DNA of 38,502 nucleotides from Eubacterium sp. (GCA_022794015.1 JAAWDZ010000067.1:1-38502), one strand, 5' to 3'. Counted from the first letter of the stretch, positions 16,345 through 25,367 are shown. Numbers and translations: made by a program. The notes: generated by a model not told the origin, from the sequence alone.

Positions 16345-18213
16345 CTACAGATTTTTTACAAACAATGCACGGATAGCGTTGATTACCGCCAGTACCATAA
16401 CGCCAACGTCTGCAAAAATGGCGAGCCACATGTTTGCAATGCCAAGCGCTCCCAGGACGAGGCAAAGCAGTTTAATGCCGATTGCAAAATAAATATTTTC
16501 ATAAACAATTCGAATACATTTCCTGGAAATACGGATAGCCTTTGCAATTTTCAGAGGGTCGTCATCCATCAGTACCACATCCGCCGCTTCAATCGCCGCA
16601 TCCGAACCAAGCGCTCCCATTGCAATTCCAATATCTGCTCTGGACAAAACCGGCGCGTCATTGATTCCATCTCCTACAAATGCAAGTTTTTCCTTTTCCC
16701 TCTTCTGTGCCAGCAGTTCTTCTGTTTTGGCAACCTTATCCGCCGGAAGCAGTTCACTGTAAACGCGCTTAATCCCAAGCTCTTCTGCCGTATGCGCCGC
16801 AGCAGCATGGCTGTCACCTGTCAGCATCACCAGGTTTTCTGCGCCTGTTTTCTTCAGTTCCAGGATCGCTTCTTTAGCATGCGGCTTTAAACGGTCTGAA
16901 ATCAGGATGTGCCCCGCATAGCCGCCTTCCACCGCAACATGTACCACTGTTCCGATCTGATCACATTCCTCATATGCAATACCAAGACGTTTCATCAGCT
17001 TACCGTTGCCGACTGCGACAGTTTTACCGTCAACTTTTGCCGTTACACCGTTCCCGCCAATTTCTTCTACATCTGCTACCCTGTTTTGGTCAATATCTTT
17101 TCCATATGCATTTTTCAGGCTTTTACTGATGGGATGCGCAGAATAACATTCCGCCAAAGCCGCGTATTCGAGCAGTTCCTCTTCTGAAATCCGGTTGTGG
17201 TGGATACCATTTACTTCAAATACTCCCTGCGTCATCGTTCCGGTCTTGTCAAATACAATATATTTTGCCGATGCAAGTGTTTCCAGATAATTCGAACCTT
17301 TTACCAAAATTCCTTCTTTGCCTGCCCCGCCGATTCCGGCAAAAAAACTGAGCGGAATACTAATAACAAGTGCGCAGGGACAACTGATAACCAGAAACGT
17401 AAGCGCACGATACACCCAAACGCCCCACTGAGGCGACAGCTTAAACACAAACATGCTTGCTAACGGCGGCAAAATTGCAAGCGCAAGCGCGCCACAGCAT
17501 ACAGCAGGTGTATAAACCTTTGCAAACCTGGAAATAAAATTCTCGGATTTCGATTTTCTGGAGCTGGCATTTTCCACCAGATCCAGAATCTTCGAAACGG
17601 TCGATTCCCCGAATTCCTTCGTCGTGCGAATCCGAAGCACACCTGTCATATTGATGCAGCCGCTGACAACCTCATCACCCGCCTTTACTTCCCGCGGAAG
17701 GCTTTCTCCGGTCAAAGCACTGGTATTTAATGCGGAAGTCCCCTGCATCACCACGCCGTCAATTGGAATCTTTTCACCGGGCTGCACCAGCAAAATGCTG
17801 CCAATTTCCACCTCGTCGGGATCAGACTGTTCGACTTTGCCGTCCTTTTCTACATTTGCATAATCCGGGCGAATATCCATCAATTCACTGATATTCCTGC
17901 GGCTCTTGCCCACAGCATAGCTCTGAAACAGTTCTCCAATCTGGTAAAACAGCATAACCGCAACGCCCTCTGTATATTCCCCTAACAAAATCGCCCCTAA
18001 CGTAGCGACTGCCATCAGAAAATTCTCGTCAAATACCTGCCTGTTTAAAATTCCTTTTCCGGCTTTTTTTAAAATGTCATATCCGATAATCAGATAAGGA
18101 ACCATAAACAATGCAAACCGCAGATATCCGCTGACCGAAAGCATGGAAAATACCACCATGCATACCGCGGCTGTCAGAATACGAATCAGCATCTTTTTTT
18201 GCTTTTTATTCAT
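16345..18213 (-). CDS. Zn/Cd/Pb-exporting P1B-2 type ATPase
   Basis: 622 aa from the ATG at 18213, which has AAAGGAGG 7 nt upstream. An ATG eight codons earlier overlaps that site and is unlikely. Motifs: TGES (168-171) actuator, CPC (278-280) in the metal-binding helix, phosphorylated D322 in DKTGT, MLTGD and GDGINDAP in the catalytic domain. The last helices carry the P1B-2 pattern with K in AIGIKLL and D in MWLAIFADVG. These define Zn/Cd/Pb exporters such as ZntA and CadA. There is no N-terminal HMA domain; a free HMA protein is encoded just upstream. Inner-membrane efflux of toxic divalent metals. Confidence 0.95.
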   Translation of the reverse strand: MNKKQKKMLIRILTAAVCMVVFSMLSVSGYLRFALFMVPYLIIGYDILKKAGKGILNRQVFDENFLMAVATLGAILLGEYTEGVAVMLFYQIGELFQSYAVGKSRRNISELMDIRPDYANVEKDGKVEQSDPDEVEIGSILLVQPGEKIPIDGVVMQGTSALNTSALTGESLPREVKAGDEVVSGCINMTGVLRIRTTKEFGESTVSKILDLVENASSRKSKSENFISRFAKVYTPAVCCGALALAILPPLASMFVFKLSPQWGVWVYRALTFLVISCPCALVISIPLSFFAGIGGAGKEGILVKGSNYLETLASAKYIVFDKTGTMTQGVFEVNGIHHNRISEEELLEYAALAECYSAHPISKSLKNAYGKDIDQNRVADVEEIGGNGVTAKVDGKTVAVGNGKLMKRLGIAYEECDQIGTVVHVAVEGGYAGHILISDRLKPHAKEAILELKKTGAENLVMLTGDSHAAAAHTAEELGIKRVYSELLPADKVAKTEELLAQKREKEKLAFVGDGINDAPVLSRADIGIAMGALGSDAAIEAADVVLMDDDPLKIAKAIRISRKCIRIVYENIYFAIGIKLLCLVLGALGIANMWLAIFADVGVMVLAVINAIRALFVKNL

Positions 18214-18371
18214 AAAGAACCTCCTTTTTCGTTGCATGTACGCTCGAAATCTCCTGTATACCTGCCTTTACGACTGATTTTACGCTATGTGGGTACCATT
18301 TTCATCCACATACGCCTCATCAATTTGTACACTCTTGCAAAACCAGATATAAAGAGATTCCAAACATGCAT

Positions 18372-18590
18372 TTACAGAAAAATCTCGCAGTCATCCTCTA
18401 CTTTTTTGCAGTTTTTCAACACTTCCTGCATTATCTGTTTGGGATCGGCGCCTTCTTCAAACTCCACGTTCATCTTCAATGTCATAAAATTCACAACTGC
18501 ATCCTTCACACCGGTAGTTTTTTTAGCTGCTTCCTCCATCTTATTTGCACAATTTGCACAGTCCACCTCAATTTTGTATGTCTTTTTCAT
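18372..18590 (-). CDS. Stand-alone heavy-metal-associated (HMA) domain protein
   Basis: 72 aa, a single HMA/MerP-like ferredoxin fold. The metal site is DCANC (C11, C14), with the usual GVKDAVVNF turn. An aspartate before the first cysteine is typical of Zn/Cd-type HMA domains. It is the first gene of the operon, upstream of an ATPase that lacks this domain, so it may deliver metal to the pump in trans. An acidic C-terminus with two more cysteines (C60, C68) could add metal binding. The ATG has AAAGGA upstream. Confidence 0.92.
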   Translation of the reverse strand: MKKTYKIEVDCANCANKMEEAAKKTTGVKDAVVNFMTLKMNVEFEEGADPKQIMQEVLKNCKKVEDDCEIFL

Positions 18591-18619
18591 TTTATCTGTT
18601 CCTTTCTTTTATATTATTT

Positions 18620-18641
18620 CATATGAACAATTATTCATATG
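18620..18641. promoter_or_regulatory. SmtB/CzrA-type operator
   Basis: A near-perfect inverted repeat: CATATGAA (18620-18627) and TTCATATG (18634-18641) with a 6-nt centre. It sits just downstream of the -10 box, over the transcription start. Spacing and sequence match known ArsR/SmtB operators (ATATGAAnnnnnnTTCATAT). It is the probable site for the ArsR-family repressor encoded in the operon. Confidence 0.8.
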
Positions 18642-18649
18642 TTAAATTT

Positions 18650-18677
18650 ATTATACCATGTAAACGGAATTTGTCAA
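18650..18677 (-). promoter_or_regulatory. Promoter of the HMA-ATPase-ArsR-sodC operon
   Basis: TTGACA (18672-18677) and TATAAT (18650-18655) on the minus strand with a 16-nt spacer. Both hexamers are perfect. Confidence 0.85.
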
Positions 18678-18852
18678 TAGAACTTTCCGTTTTTGATATG
18701 TAAAATTTTACTCGGAATTTTAAAAGATTTGTATATTGAGGAATTTCAGGAGACAAACAGGAAGGGGCGGAGTTGTTTCACAGGGGAAGGAAAAAGATAT
18801 CATTCCTTCCCAATCTGAAAGTAATGTTACACGATCTTCAGTTTTTTGATAC

Positions 18853-18881
18853 TTGCCATCATTTTTTAAATACTATATAAT
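18853..18881 (+). promoter_or_regulatory. Promoter of the DUF1836 gene
   Basis: TTGCCA (18853-18858) and TATAAT (18876-18881), spacer 17 nt, 18 nt upstream of the ATG. The rest of the 18678-18852 gap shows nothing I can name. Confidence 0.7.
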
Positions 18882-18898
18882 AATTGTGAGGTGATAAT

Positions 18899-19528
18899 AT
18901 GTCAAATGATATCCATATTTTTTTAAAAGAAGTCCTGACCAAACTCCAGTCCATTGACTATGTCAAACCGGAGTCTCTGCCAAACATTGATTTATATATG
19001 GATCAGGTCACAACCTTTATGAATACCCAGCTGGCATCCACAAAACGGCACGAAGACGATAAAATCTTAACAAAAACAATGATCAACAACTATACCAAGA
19101 ACAACCTGCTCCCACCGCCTGACCGCAAGAAATACTCCAAGGACCACATACTTACTCTGCTGTTTATCTATTACTTCAAAAGTATTTTAAGCATCAGTGA
19201 TATCCAAAATATTCTGACCCCCATTACGGACCGCTATTTTTCTGATAACGGCGACCTGGATCTGCAGGATGTTTACAATGAAGTATTTGGATTGGAACAC
19301 GAGGAAGCTCAGCATATTTTAAAAGATCTGGCCAAGAAGTATAAAACCAGCTCCAAAACATTTGCCGGCACGTCAGAAGAAGAAGCAGAACTATTACATA
19401 CTTTTGCATTTATCTGCATGCTTAGCTTTGACGTATATATCAAAAAGCTGATTATTGAACAGACGATTGACAAGCTGGCATCTTCTCAGCCACTTCAGAA
19501 AAAAACATCCAATAAGAAAAAAGAATAG
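18899..19528 (+). CDS. DUF1836 protein with MerR-like DNA-binding fold
   Basis: 209 aa. The DUF1836 core spans about 55-160. The stretch MINNYTKNNLLPPPDRKKYS (61-80), followed by ISDIQNIL, reads like a MerR-type helix-turn-helix and wing. A DNA-binding role is therefore likely, though targets are unknown. The C-terminus is lysine-rich. GAGGTG lies 6 nt before the ATG. It converges on yerC, with the two stop codons lying in one terminator stem. Confidence 0.85.
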   Translation: MSNDIHIFLKEVLTKLQSIDYVKPESLPNIDLYMDQVTTFMNTQLASTKRHEDDKILTKTMINNYTKNNLLPPPDRKKYSKDHILTLLFIYYFKSILSISDIQNILTPITDRYFSDNGDLDLQDVYNEVFGLEHEEAQHILKDLAKKYKTSSKTFAGTSEEEAELLHTFAFICMLSFDVYIKKLIIEQTIDKLASSQPLQKKTSNKKKE

Positions 19529-19547
19529 ATGTAAGTCTATTCTTTTT
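19522..19547. terminator. Bidirectional terminator overlapping both stop codons
   Basis: AGAATAGA (19522-19529) pairs with TCTATTCT (19536-19543) around a 6-nt loop, with an A-run before and a T-run after. The stem contains the TAG of the DUF1836 gene (19526-19528) and, on the other strand, the TAG of yerC (19537-19539). Confidence 0.85.
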
Positions 19548-19854
19548 CATTGTGTTTTCTGAGCTCTTTCTGGTTCATCCGTTCAAAGACCATATCATAT
19601 CCATCGTTGCCATAATTTAATGAGCGGTTCACTCTGCTGATTGTAGCTGTCGAAGCTCCTGTCTTTTCTGCGATATCCAGGTAAGTCTTGTGTTCGCGCA
19701 GCATATATGCCACTTCAAAACGCTGTGAGAGCGAAAGCAGTTCGTTTACCGTACAGACATCTTCAAAAAATGTATAACACTCTTCCCTGCCCTGTAAAGT
19801 CAGGATGGCGTCAAACAGATGATTCACCGCTTCTGTCCTTATCTTTTTATTCAT
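19537..19854 (-). CDS. yerC: YerC/YecD family TrpR-related protein
   Basis: 105 aa, full length. It belongs to the TrpR-like superfamily: a helical N-terminus (LFDAILTLQGREECYTFFEDVCT), then the helix-turn-helix with SLSQRFEVAYMLREHKTYLDIAEKTGASTATISRVNRSL (57-95). The pattern GASTATISRVNRSLNYG is diagnostic for the family. It should bind DNA, but its regulon and any co-repressor are unknown. AGGAGA lies upstream of the ATG. Confidence 0.92.
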   Translation of the reverse strand: MNKKIRTEAVNHLFDAILTLQGREECYTFFEDVCTVNELLSLSQRFEVAYMLREHKTYLDIAEKTGASTATISRVNRSLNYGNDGYDMVFERMNQKELRKHNEKE

Positions 19855-19988
19855 ATACCTTTCTCCTTCTGTCTTTCAGTATTTCTATTTTAACATATTA
19901 AAGTATGAACGTAAACTCACTATCACATTTTTATTTTTCGATCATAGAATAAAATATATTATTGTTTTAACTCAGGGAGGAATTTCTA

Positions 19989-21023
19989 TTGTCAGATTCG
20001 TTATCATTCAAAAAGAAGCTGTTGCCGCTGCTTCTTTGCCTGTCACTTTCTGTCTTCACCTTTGCCGGTTGTGAAAAAAAAGAAGGAACTACTGGCGTTT
20101 CGGGAGAAAAGATTGTATTAAATGAAGTGGCTCATTCTATTTTTTACGCACCCATGTATGTTGCAATCGAAGAGGGGTATTTCAAAGATTCCGGTATTGA
20201 CCTCGAACTCGTAACAGGGTTTGGCGCCGATAAAACAATGACCGCCGTACTTTCCGGAGAAGCCGATATTGGATTTATGGGACCGGAAACGACTGTCTAT
20301 GCGTTTAACGAGGGGGCGTCGGACGTAGTGAAAAATTTCGCCCAGCTCACCCAGCGTGCCGGGAATTTTCTGATCGCAAGGGAAAAAGTGGAAGAATTTA
20401 AATGGGCGGATATAAAAGGGGCGAACGTACTCGGCGGACGCGCGGGCGGTATGCCAGAGATGGTATTTGAGTTTGTATTAAAGAAAAACAATATCGATCC
20501 CACCAAAGATCTGAACATTGACCAGAGCATTGATTTTGGATCCACGGCTGCGGCATTTTCCGGTGGACAGGGAGATTACACGGTGGAATTTGAACCTTCC
20601 GCAACTGCCCTAGAAGCCGAAGGCGCAGGATATGTCGTAGCATCCGTAGGCGTTGATTCCGGCTATGTTCCATATACTGCATTTTCTGCGAAAGAAAGCT
20701 TTTTAATCTCCCAGCCCGATATCATCCAGGCTTTCGTGGACGCTCTGCAAAGAGGTATGCAATATGTTTCCGAGCATACCAGTGAGGAAATTGCCGCTGC
20801 AATAAAACCCCAGTTTCCGGATACTGACAAGGAAACGATTGCTACGATTGTTTCCCGTTATAAAGAGCAGGATACCTGGAAAAATGATATTATTTTCACA
20901 GAAGACGCCTATACGCTTTTACTGGATATTTTAGACGACGCAGGCCAGCTTGAGGCGCGGCCGGAATATGAAAACCTGGTCAACACCAAATTTGCCACAC
21001 AGGCAGCTGCAGAACAAAAGTAA
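19989..21023 (+). CDS. NMT1/SsuA-type substrate-binding lipoprotein, orphan
   Basis: 344 aa with a TTG start preceded by GGGAGG at about 9 nt. A lipoprotein signal ends at lipobox FAGC (C28). The mature part is a periplasmic-binding fold of the NMT1/THI5-like group (IFYAPMYVAIEEGYFKDSGID; SGEADIGFMGPE; YVEHTSEE region near 255). Relatives bind nitrate, sulfonates, taurine or thiamine precursors (HMP) for ABC import. No permease or ATPase gene is adjacent, so its partner is elsewhere in the genome or it acts alone. A strong terminator follows. Confidence 0.9.
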   Translation: MSDSLSFKKKLLPLLLCLSLSVFTFAGCEKKEGTTGVSGEKIVLNEVAHSIFYAPMYVAIEEGYFKDSGIDLELVTGFGADKTMTAVLSGEADIGFMGPETTVYAFNEGASDVVKNFAQLTQRAGNFLIAREKVEEFKWADIKGANVLGGRAGGMPEMVFEFVLKKNNIDPTKDLNIDQSIDFGSTAAAFSGGQGDYTVEFEPSATALEAEGAGYVVASVGVDSGYVPYTAFSAKESFLISQPDIIQAFVDALQRGMQYVSEHTSEEIAAAIKPQFPDTDKETIATIVSRYKEQDTWKNDIIFTEDAYTLLLDILDDAGQLEARPEYENLVNTKFATQAAAEQK

Positions 21024-21091
21024 CGCGGCATAATTGCAAAGCTGTGATGCAGAACCGTGTGGCTCCTCGGTATCATTACATAAAAAGAAAT

Positions 21092-21126
21092 CCCTGTTGC
21101 CGGTAAATTGGTAATGGGGGTTTTTT
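21092..21126 (+). terminator. Terminator of the substrate-binding lipoprotein gene
   Basis: CCCTGTTGCC (21092-21101) pairs with GGTAATGGGG (21110-21119), ten pairs including G-U, loop 8 nt, then six T (21121-21126). On the opposite strand the same element is followed by CTTTTT but has three mismatches; it may weakly stop the S8 peptidase transcript. Confidence 0.85.
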
Positions 21127-21160
21127 CAGAATTGCAAATATTTTTCTATTTTTTAATAAC

Positions 21161-23005
21161 TTATTCTGGCATACTGTCTTTTAAACATAACACGCCCCAG
21201 CCAAGCTGCGGATTTGGATACTCTTTCACCGCATCAATTTTCCGAACGCCTTTAATCAGATACGCCTTCACCTTCTCCCCATACAAAAAAGCATCATTTC
21301 CCCTTACAATCCCCCACTCCATCAAAAGCGCCGCACTCCCCGCCACAAACGGCGCCGCCATCGACGTCCCGCTGCGCGCGGTATACCCGCCGCCCGGAGA
21401 AGCAGATACAATGCCTACTCCCGGCGCTGCCAAATCCGGCTTCACCTGGTTAGTCCATGCCGTATATCCTCTGCCGGAAAATGCCGCCGCGCTGTCGGTA
21501 CTCGAATCGTAAGCTGCTACACTAATAACCTTCTGCGCCGTAGAAGGAATTGTTAATGTGCGGACTTCTGATGGATAAGGAAATCCTGTCTCTGTGTTCA
21601 ACACTCCGCCAGAAGGCAGCCATATATCGTACACCCCGTCCACAATTTTCCCGGCGGTCAGACGAATTCTCCACAATCCGGCGGGAATATATCGATCTCT
21701 GGGGATAAAATCAATATAAACCTCCTGATACATGCTGTAAGGAACCGGCTCACCGTAAAAAATCAATAGCTCAACCGCCGCAAACTGTACGCGTAACGTC
21801 CCCTGTCCAATTAACTGCCCGCTGGTTCTTCCGTCTGGCAGCAGTACCTCCACCCGCAGTTCATCCTGATAACGCTTCCAAATCTGCAGATTCAGCTTTC
21901 TTTCATACATGCTGACAGCTAACTCTGCCTCCTGTGTTTCTCCGCTTAAAATTCTGTTTTGGTAATGAGCCGTACTTGCTCCCTCGTTGCCTGTGCCCAC
22001 TACAATACTGCATTGATGATGATCTGCCATATCATTCATAAATGTTTCTATCAGGCTTGTGCCACTGTGCGATCCATAATTATTCCCAAAGCTCAGATTA
22101 ACGGCAAGCGGCCGGTTTAAATACTCTGCCGTCCTTATGCAAAAATCCACAGCTTTCATCAATTCTGTCGTTTTGGGAAATGAATTCTCACTGGGTGTAC
22201 CCAGCTTCACTACCAAGAGCCCGGCCTCATATGCCACCCCGCGGTATCGGCCCATGGAAGCCCTGCCGTTTCCGGCAGCAATTCCTGCCACATGCGTCCC
22301 ATGACCAGAAGTATCACGACTGGGAACAATTTTCTGCCGAATGGCTGCATTACTCTGCGCAAGCGCCAGATTTAGTTCCTCTCCTGTAAACAAAACCCCG
22401 CCTGCATGTTCTTCCGGTGAACGATAAACAATCTGCATATTGTCTTCTGTTCTCGTTTCATTCAGTACTGCCGCATCCAACGTCTGATCCCACAAAGCTA
22501 CAATTCTGGTTGTATTATCCGCATTACAGAAATCCGGATGGCTATAATCAATCCCGCTGTCAATTATTGCTACCAGGCAGCCCCTACCGGACAATTCTCC
22601 TGTCTGCACGGAGCTGCCAGCCATACCCGCTGCTCCTGCCCCGGACTGCAGGGGCGCAATACAAGAGGCCCTTTTTGCCGAATCTACGGCAAAAAAGAGC
22701 CTCTTTGGTTTTTCCATATAAATTATTTCGTCTAATCCTGCTACAACGTTCACAATAGACTCCGGCAGAACTAAAATTGCGTAGGAATTGTCAAGTTTTG
22801 TCACATAAGGACGCCAGTCCTCATATCCGTAGGCTAAAAGCAATTCCCTGACCCGTTCCAGTCCATCCCGTATGAAACGTACAATGACCTCCCAGGTTTG
22901 TTCTTTTGGGGAATATCCTATCCCCAGCTGCAAGGATTTTTCCCTTTCATCTGCATTGGCATCCAGTGCCAGATTTAATAGATTTTCTATTTTCGCATTC
23001 GCCAT
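21161..23005 (-). CDS. S8 family subtilisin-like peptidase (Csp-like)
   Basis: 614 aa, no signal peptide. The catalytic triad is D149 (AIIDSGIDYSHPDF), H235 (DTSGHGTHVAG) and S548 (SGTSMAAPFVAG), with oxyanion N340 (VVGTGNEG). The first 100 residues look like a prodomain. About 130 residues inserted between N340 and S548 (roughly 355-485) are beta-rich, like the jelly-roll of clostridial Csp germination proteases. All catalytic residues are present, so it is probably active. Csp proteases activate the cortex hydrolase SleC, but other S8 members of this type exist in non-germination contexts. It lies 51 nt downstream of the Hpt gene with a weak Shine-Dalgarno, at the end of the chemosensory block. 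Confidence 0.92.
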   Translation of the reverse strand: MANAKIENLLNLALDANADEREKSLQLGIGYSPKEQTWEVIVRFIRDGLERVRELLLAYGYEDWRPYVTKLDNSYAILVLPESIVNVVAGLDEIIYMEKPKRLFFAVDSAKRASCIAPLQSGAGAAGMAGSSVQTGELSGRGCLVAIIDSGIDYSHPDFCNADNTTRIVALWDQTLDAAVLNETRTEDNMQIVYRSPEEHAGGVLFTGEELNLALAQSNAAIRQKIVPSRDTSGHGTHVAGIAAGNGRASMGRYRGVAYEAGLLVVKLGTPSENSFPKTTELMKAVDFCIRTAEYLNRPLAVNLSFGNNYGSHSGTSLIETFMNDMADHHQCSIVVGTGNEGASTAHYQNRILSGETQEAELAVSMYERKLNLQIWKRYQDELRVEVLLPDGRTSGQLIGQGTLRVQFAAVELLIFYGEPVPYSMYQEVYIDFIPRDRYIPAGLWRIRLTAGKIVDGVYDIWLPSGGVLNTETGFPYPSEVRTLTIPSTAQKVISVAAYDSSTDSAAAFSGRGYTAWTNQVKPDLAAPGVGIVSASPGGGYTARSGTSMAAPFVAGSAALLMEWGIVRGNDAFLYGEKVKAYLIKGVRKIDAVKEYPNPQLGWGVLCLKDSMPE

Positions 23006-23056
23006 AAAAACCTGCTGTTTTGTTTTTATGAATATATGCCGGAAACTAAGTTTTGA

Positions 23057-23410
23057 TTACTCCATATGCTTCTGAATACATGCAATAATCTGTTCCTGTA
23101 CAGGAATAATCTCCTTTAAAGCTGCCCGTGCCTCTTCGGGTTTTCCCGTACGCAGCAGAGATAAAATATTGCTGTATGCTTCATAAATCGGCGTCAGTGA
23201 CAGATTGCCCGCCGTTCCCTTAATCGAGTGAGCCTTTTCAATTGTCTCCGTACAATCCGATGCATCAAAATCCGGATCGACAAGATTGGCATTGAATGAT
23301 TTAACAAAACTGCCAAGCAGTCTTATGTAAAGCTTCTCGTTACCGTTTAAACGCTTTAAGCCATCATCGATATCTGCCCCCAAAGCTTTCAGTTCTTCAA
23401 GTACACTCAT
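23057..23410 (-). CDS. Stand-alone Hpt phosphotransfer protein
   Basis: 117 aa, a single Hpt four-helix domain. The phosphorylated histidine is H61 in AHSIKGTAGNL. The earlier helix has MSVLEELKALGADIDDGLKRLNGNEKLYIRLLGSF, typical of Hpt proteins. It should pass phosphate between a receiver domain and another receiver. It follows the minimal MCP by 16 nt. AGGTGAGG precedes the ATG. Together with CheA it gives the locus two phosphotransfer histidine proteins. Confidence 0.93.
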   Translation of the reverse strand: MSVLEELKALGADIDDGLKRLNGNEKLYIRLLGSFVKSFNANLVDPDFDASDCTETIEKAHSIKGTAGNLSLTPIYEAYSNILSLLRTGKPEEARAALKEIIPVQEQIIACIQKHME

Positions 23411-23426
23411 TAGAACACCTCACCTT

Positions 23427-24791
23427 TTAATATTTGCCGAAATCATCCTCTAAAGAAATAATCGGCTCATTTGCACTTTCTGACACAGAGGAAACCATAT
23501 TTTTGTGAGAAGTTTCCATACTGCCCGTACCTAAGTTATAAATAGACAACATTTCACGCATCCTGGATGCCTGATTTGATAATTCTTCACTGGCAGCCGC
23601 ACATTCCTGGCTGGTAGCGGAGTTGGTCTGTACTACCTGGGACACCTGCGAAATAGCCTGTTCAATCTGTGATACTGCAGTTGCCTGATAGTTGGAAGAT
23701 TCTGCAATGCCATTGATAATAACTTCACTTTCCTGTACGACGCTGGTAATCGCACCCAAAGCTTTTGCCGTATCGTCTGCAATATTGGAACCTAAGGTAA
23801 CCTTGCTGATAGAATCTTCAATCAGCTCTGCTGTTTCTTTTGCAGCGGATGCACTCTTAGCTGCAAGGCTTCTGACTTCTTCCGCAACAACGGCAAAACC
23901 TTTGCCTGCTTCTCCTGCTCTTGCAGCTTCTACTGCTGCATTCAGCGCAAGGATATTCGTCTGGAAGGCAATATCGTCAATTACTTTAATGATTTTGGAA
24001 ATGCTTTCAGAAGACTTATTGATTTCTTCCATAGCAATCATCATTTCTTCCATTTGTTTGTTGCCGCGTTTTACATCCTCAATCGCATGTACAACAAGTC
24101 CTGCTGCTTCGTTTGCCTGCTCTGCATTTTCTTTGGTCTTTTCTGCAATTTCATCAATAGATGCTGTAATCTGCTGAATTGCACTTGCCTGCTGGGTAGA
24201 ACCCTGTGCCAGCGCCTGGCTTGCACTTGCCACCTGGCTGGAACTGATGGTAACCTGCGTACCCGCGTCACTGATATTGCTTAATGTACGTAAATTGTCC
24301 TCTACCAGTTTCTTTAAAGAATGACCCAGAAGATCATCTGAAGATCTCGGATTTACCGAAATTGTCAGATTACCTTTGGAAACTTCTTCAGCAACGCCCG
24401 CCTGATATTTGATATTTTCAATTACCTGACGGTATTTGTCAACTAAATCGCCAAATTCATCATTATTGTATTTTACCAGTTCAATATTAACATGACCCAT
24501 AGCTATGTTGTCTGCTGCATCGGAAAGCTGTATCACGGCTTTTTCAATAGCACGTATCAATGCAGACGCCACAAATATGGTAAGCCCAACAGAAATCACA
24601 GCAACTATAACAGTAAAAATAGATGCATTCCTGACATAAGATTCCAGTCTATGAGGATCTGTAATTGCAGCAGCCTTTTTCGTTGTCATATTACTTATTA
24701 CAATATTAAAAAATGTCAGCGCAATCGGAATCATGAAACCTATTATCATTTTTGTCTTCATCTTCATGTTTTTCATTTTCATACCTCTCAT
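23427..24791 (-). CDS. Methyl-accepting chemotaxis protein with minimal sensor region
   Basis: 454 aa. Two membrane helices (about 14-30 and 54-78) are separated by only about 22 external residues, so there is no ligand-binding domain. A HAMP follows (about 78-130), then an MCP signalling domain with the conserved tip [20 protein letters not shown] (about 270-300). The C-terminus has no CheR-tethering pentapeptide. The N-terminus is an odd Met/Lys repeat ([15 protein letters not shown]). The ATG overlaps the cheW stop (ATGA), so the two are co-translated. The signal may come from membrane or cytoplasmic state or a partner protein. Confidence 0.93.
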   Translation of the reverse strand: MRGMKMKNMKMKTKMIIGFMIPIALTFFNIVISNMTTKKAAAITDPHRLESYVRNASIFTVIVAVISVGLTIFVASALIRAIEKAVIQLSDAADNIAMGHVNIELVKYNNDEFGDLVDKYRQVIENIKYQAGVAEEVSKGNLTISVNPRSSDDLLGHSLKKLVEDNLRTLSNISDAGTQVTISSSQVASASQALAQGSTQQASAIQQITASIDEIAEKTKENAEQANEAAGLVVHAIEDVKRGNKQMEEMMIAMEEINKSSESISKIIKVIDDIAFQTNILALNAAVEAARAGEAGKGFAVVAEEVRSLAAKSASAAKETAELIEDSISKVTLGSNIADDTAKALGAITSVVQESEVIINGIAESSNYQATAVSQIEQAISQVSQVVQTNSATSQECAAASEELSNQASRMREMLSIYNLGTGSMETSHKNMVSSVSESANEPIISLEDDFGKY

Positions 24792-25342
24792 TCTTTCATT
24801 GCAATCATATTATTGTTCGTCAGTTCAATGGCTGATAAATCTTCGTCATTTAATAATTTGTCAGGATCCAGCAATAATTTTACGGAATTTCCGACTCTTG
24901 CAATACCATAGACAAATCTGTGGTTCACCCGCTCGCCGCGTCCCATCTTGGGCGGCGGAAGGATATTGTCTTCTTTAATCTCAATTACATCAGCAATTTT
25001 CTCAACAATTAATCCGACTGTCATAGCGTTTACAATCACAACAATGATACAGGTTCTTTCATCGTACATGAGCGGCTCCTGTTTAAAACGCAAGCGCACA
25101 TCAATGACAGGGATAATTTTTCCCCTCAAATTAATCAGACCTTTGATATAATCTTCCGTTCTTGGAATCGCAGTAATCGGCGGAATCTGGATAATTTCAT
25201 TTACATATTGAATTTTCAGGCCAAAATACTCATTCCCGGATTTAAAGGTCATATATTTGCACTTCTGTGAATCGTCCCCGTCCGCATTGGTCGCTACCAG
25301 AGCCTCATCTACCTGTTTTTTCAACTCGCTTAACTGATCCAT
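24788..25342 (-). CDS. cheW: CheW coupling protein
   Basis: 184 aa with one CheW SH3-like domain (about 27-170): [47 protein letters not shown], and [11 protein letters not shown] short N-terminal helix precedes it. It links receptors to CheA. It overlaps the downstream MCP by 4 nt and follows cheA by 25 nt. AAAGGA precedes the ATG. Confidence 0.95.
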   Translation of the reverse strand: MDQLSELKKQVDEALVATNADGDDSQKCKYMTFKSGNEYFGLKIQYVNEIIQIPPITAIPRTEDYIKGLINLRGKIIPVIDVRLRFKQEPLMYDERTCIIVVIVNAMTVGLIVEKIADVIEIKEDNILPPPKMGRGERVNHRFVYGIARVGNSVKLLLDPDKLLNDEDLSAIELTNNNMIAMKE

Positions 25343-25367
25343 ATGGATACCGTTCCTTTCTATAATT

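Noticed and set aside
22180-22758. Plus-strand ORFs over the S8 peptidase
   Set aside because: They are antisense shadows of a gene with an intact catalytic triad; no motifs or ribosome sites.
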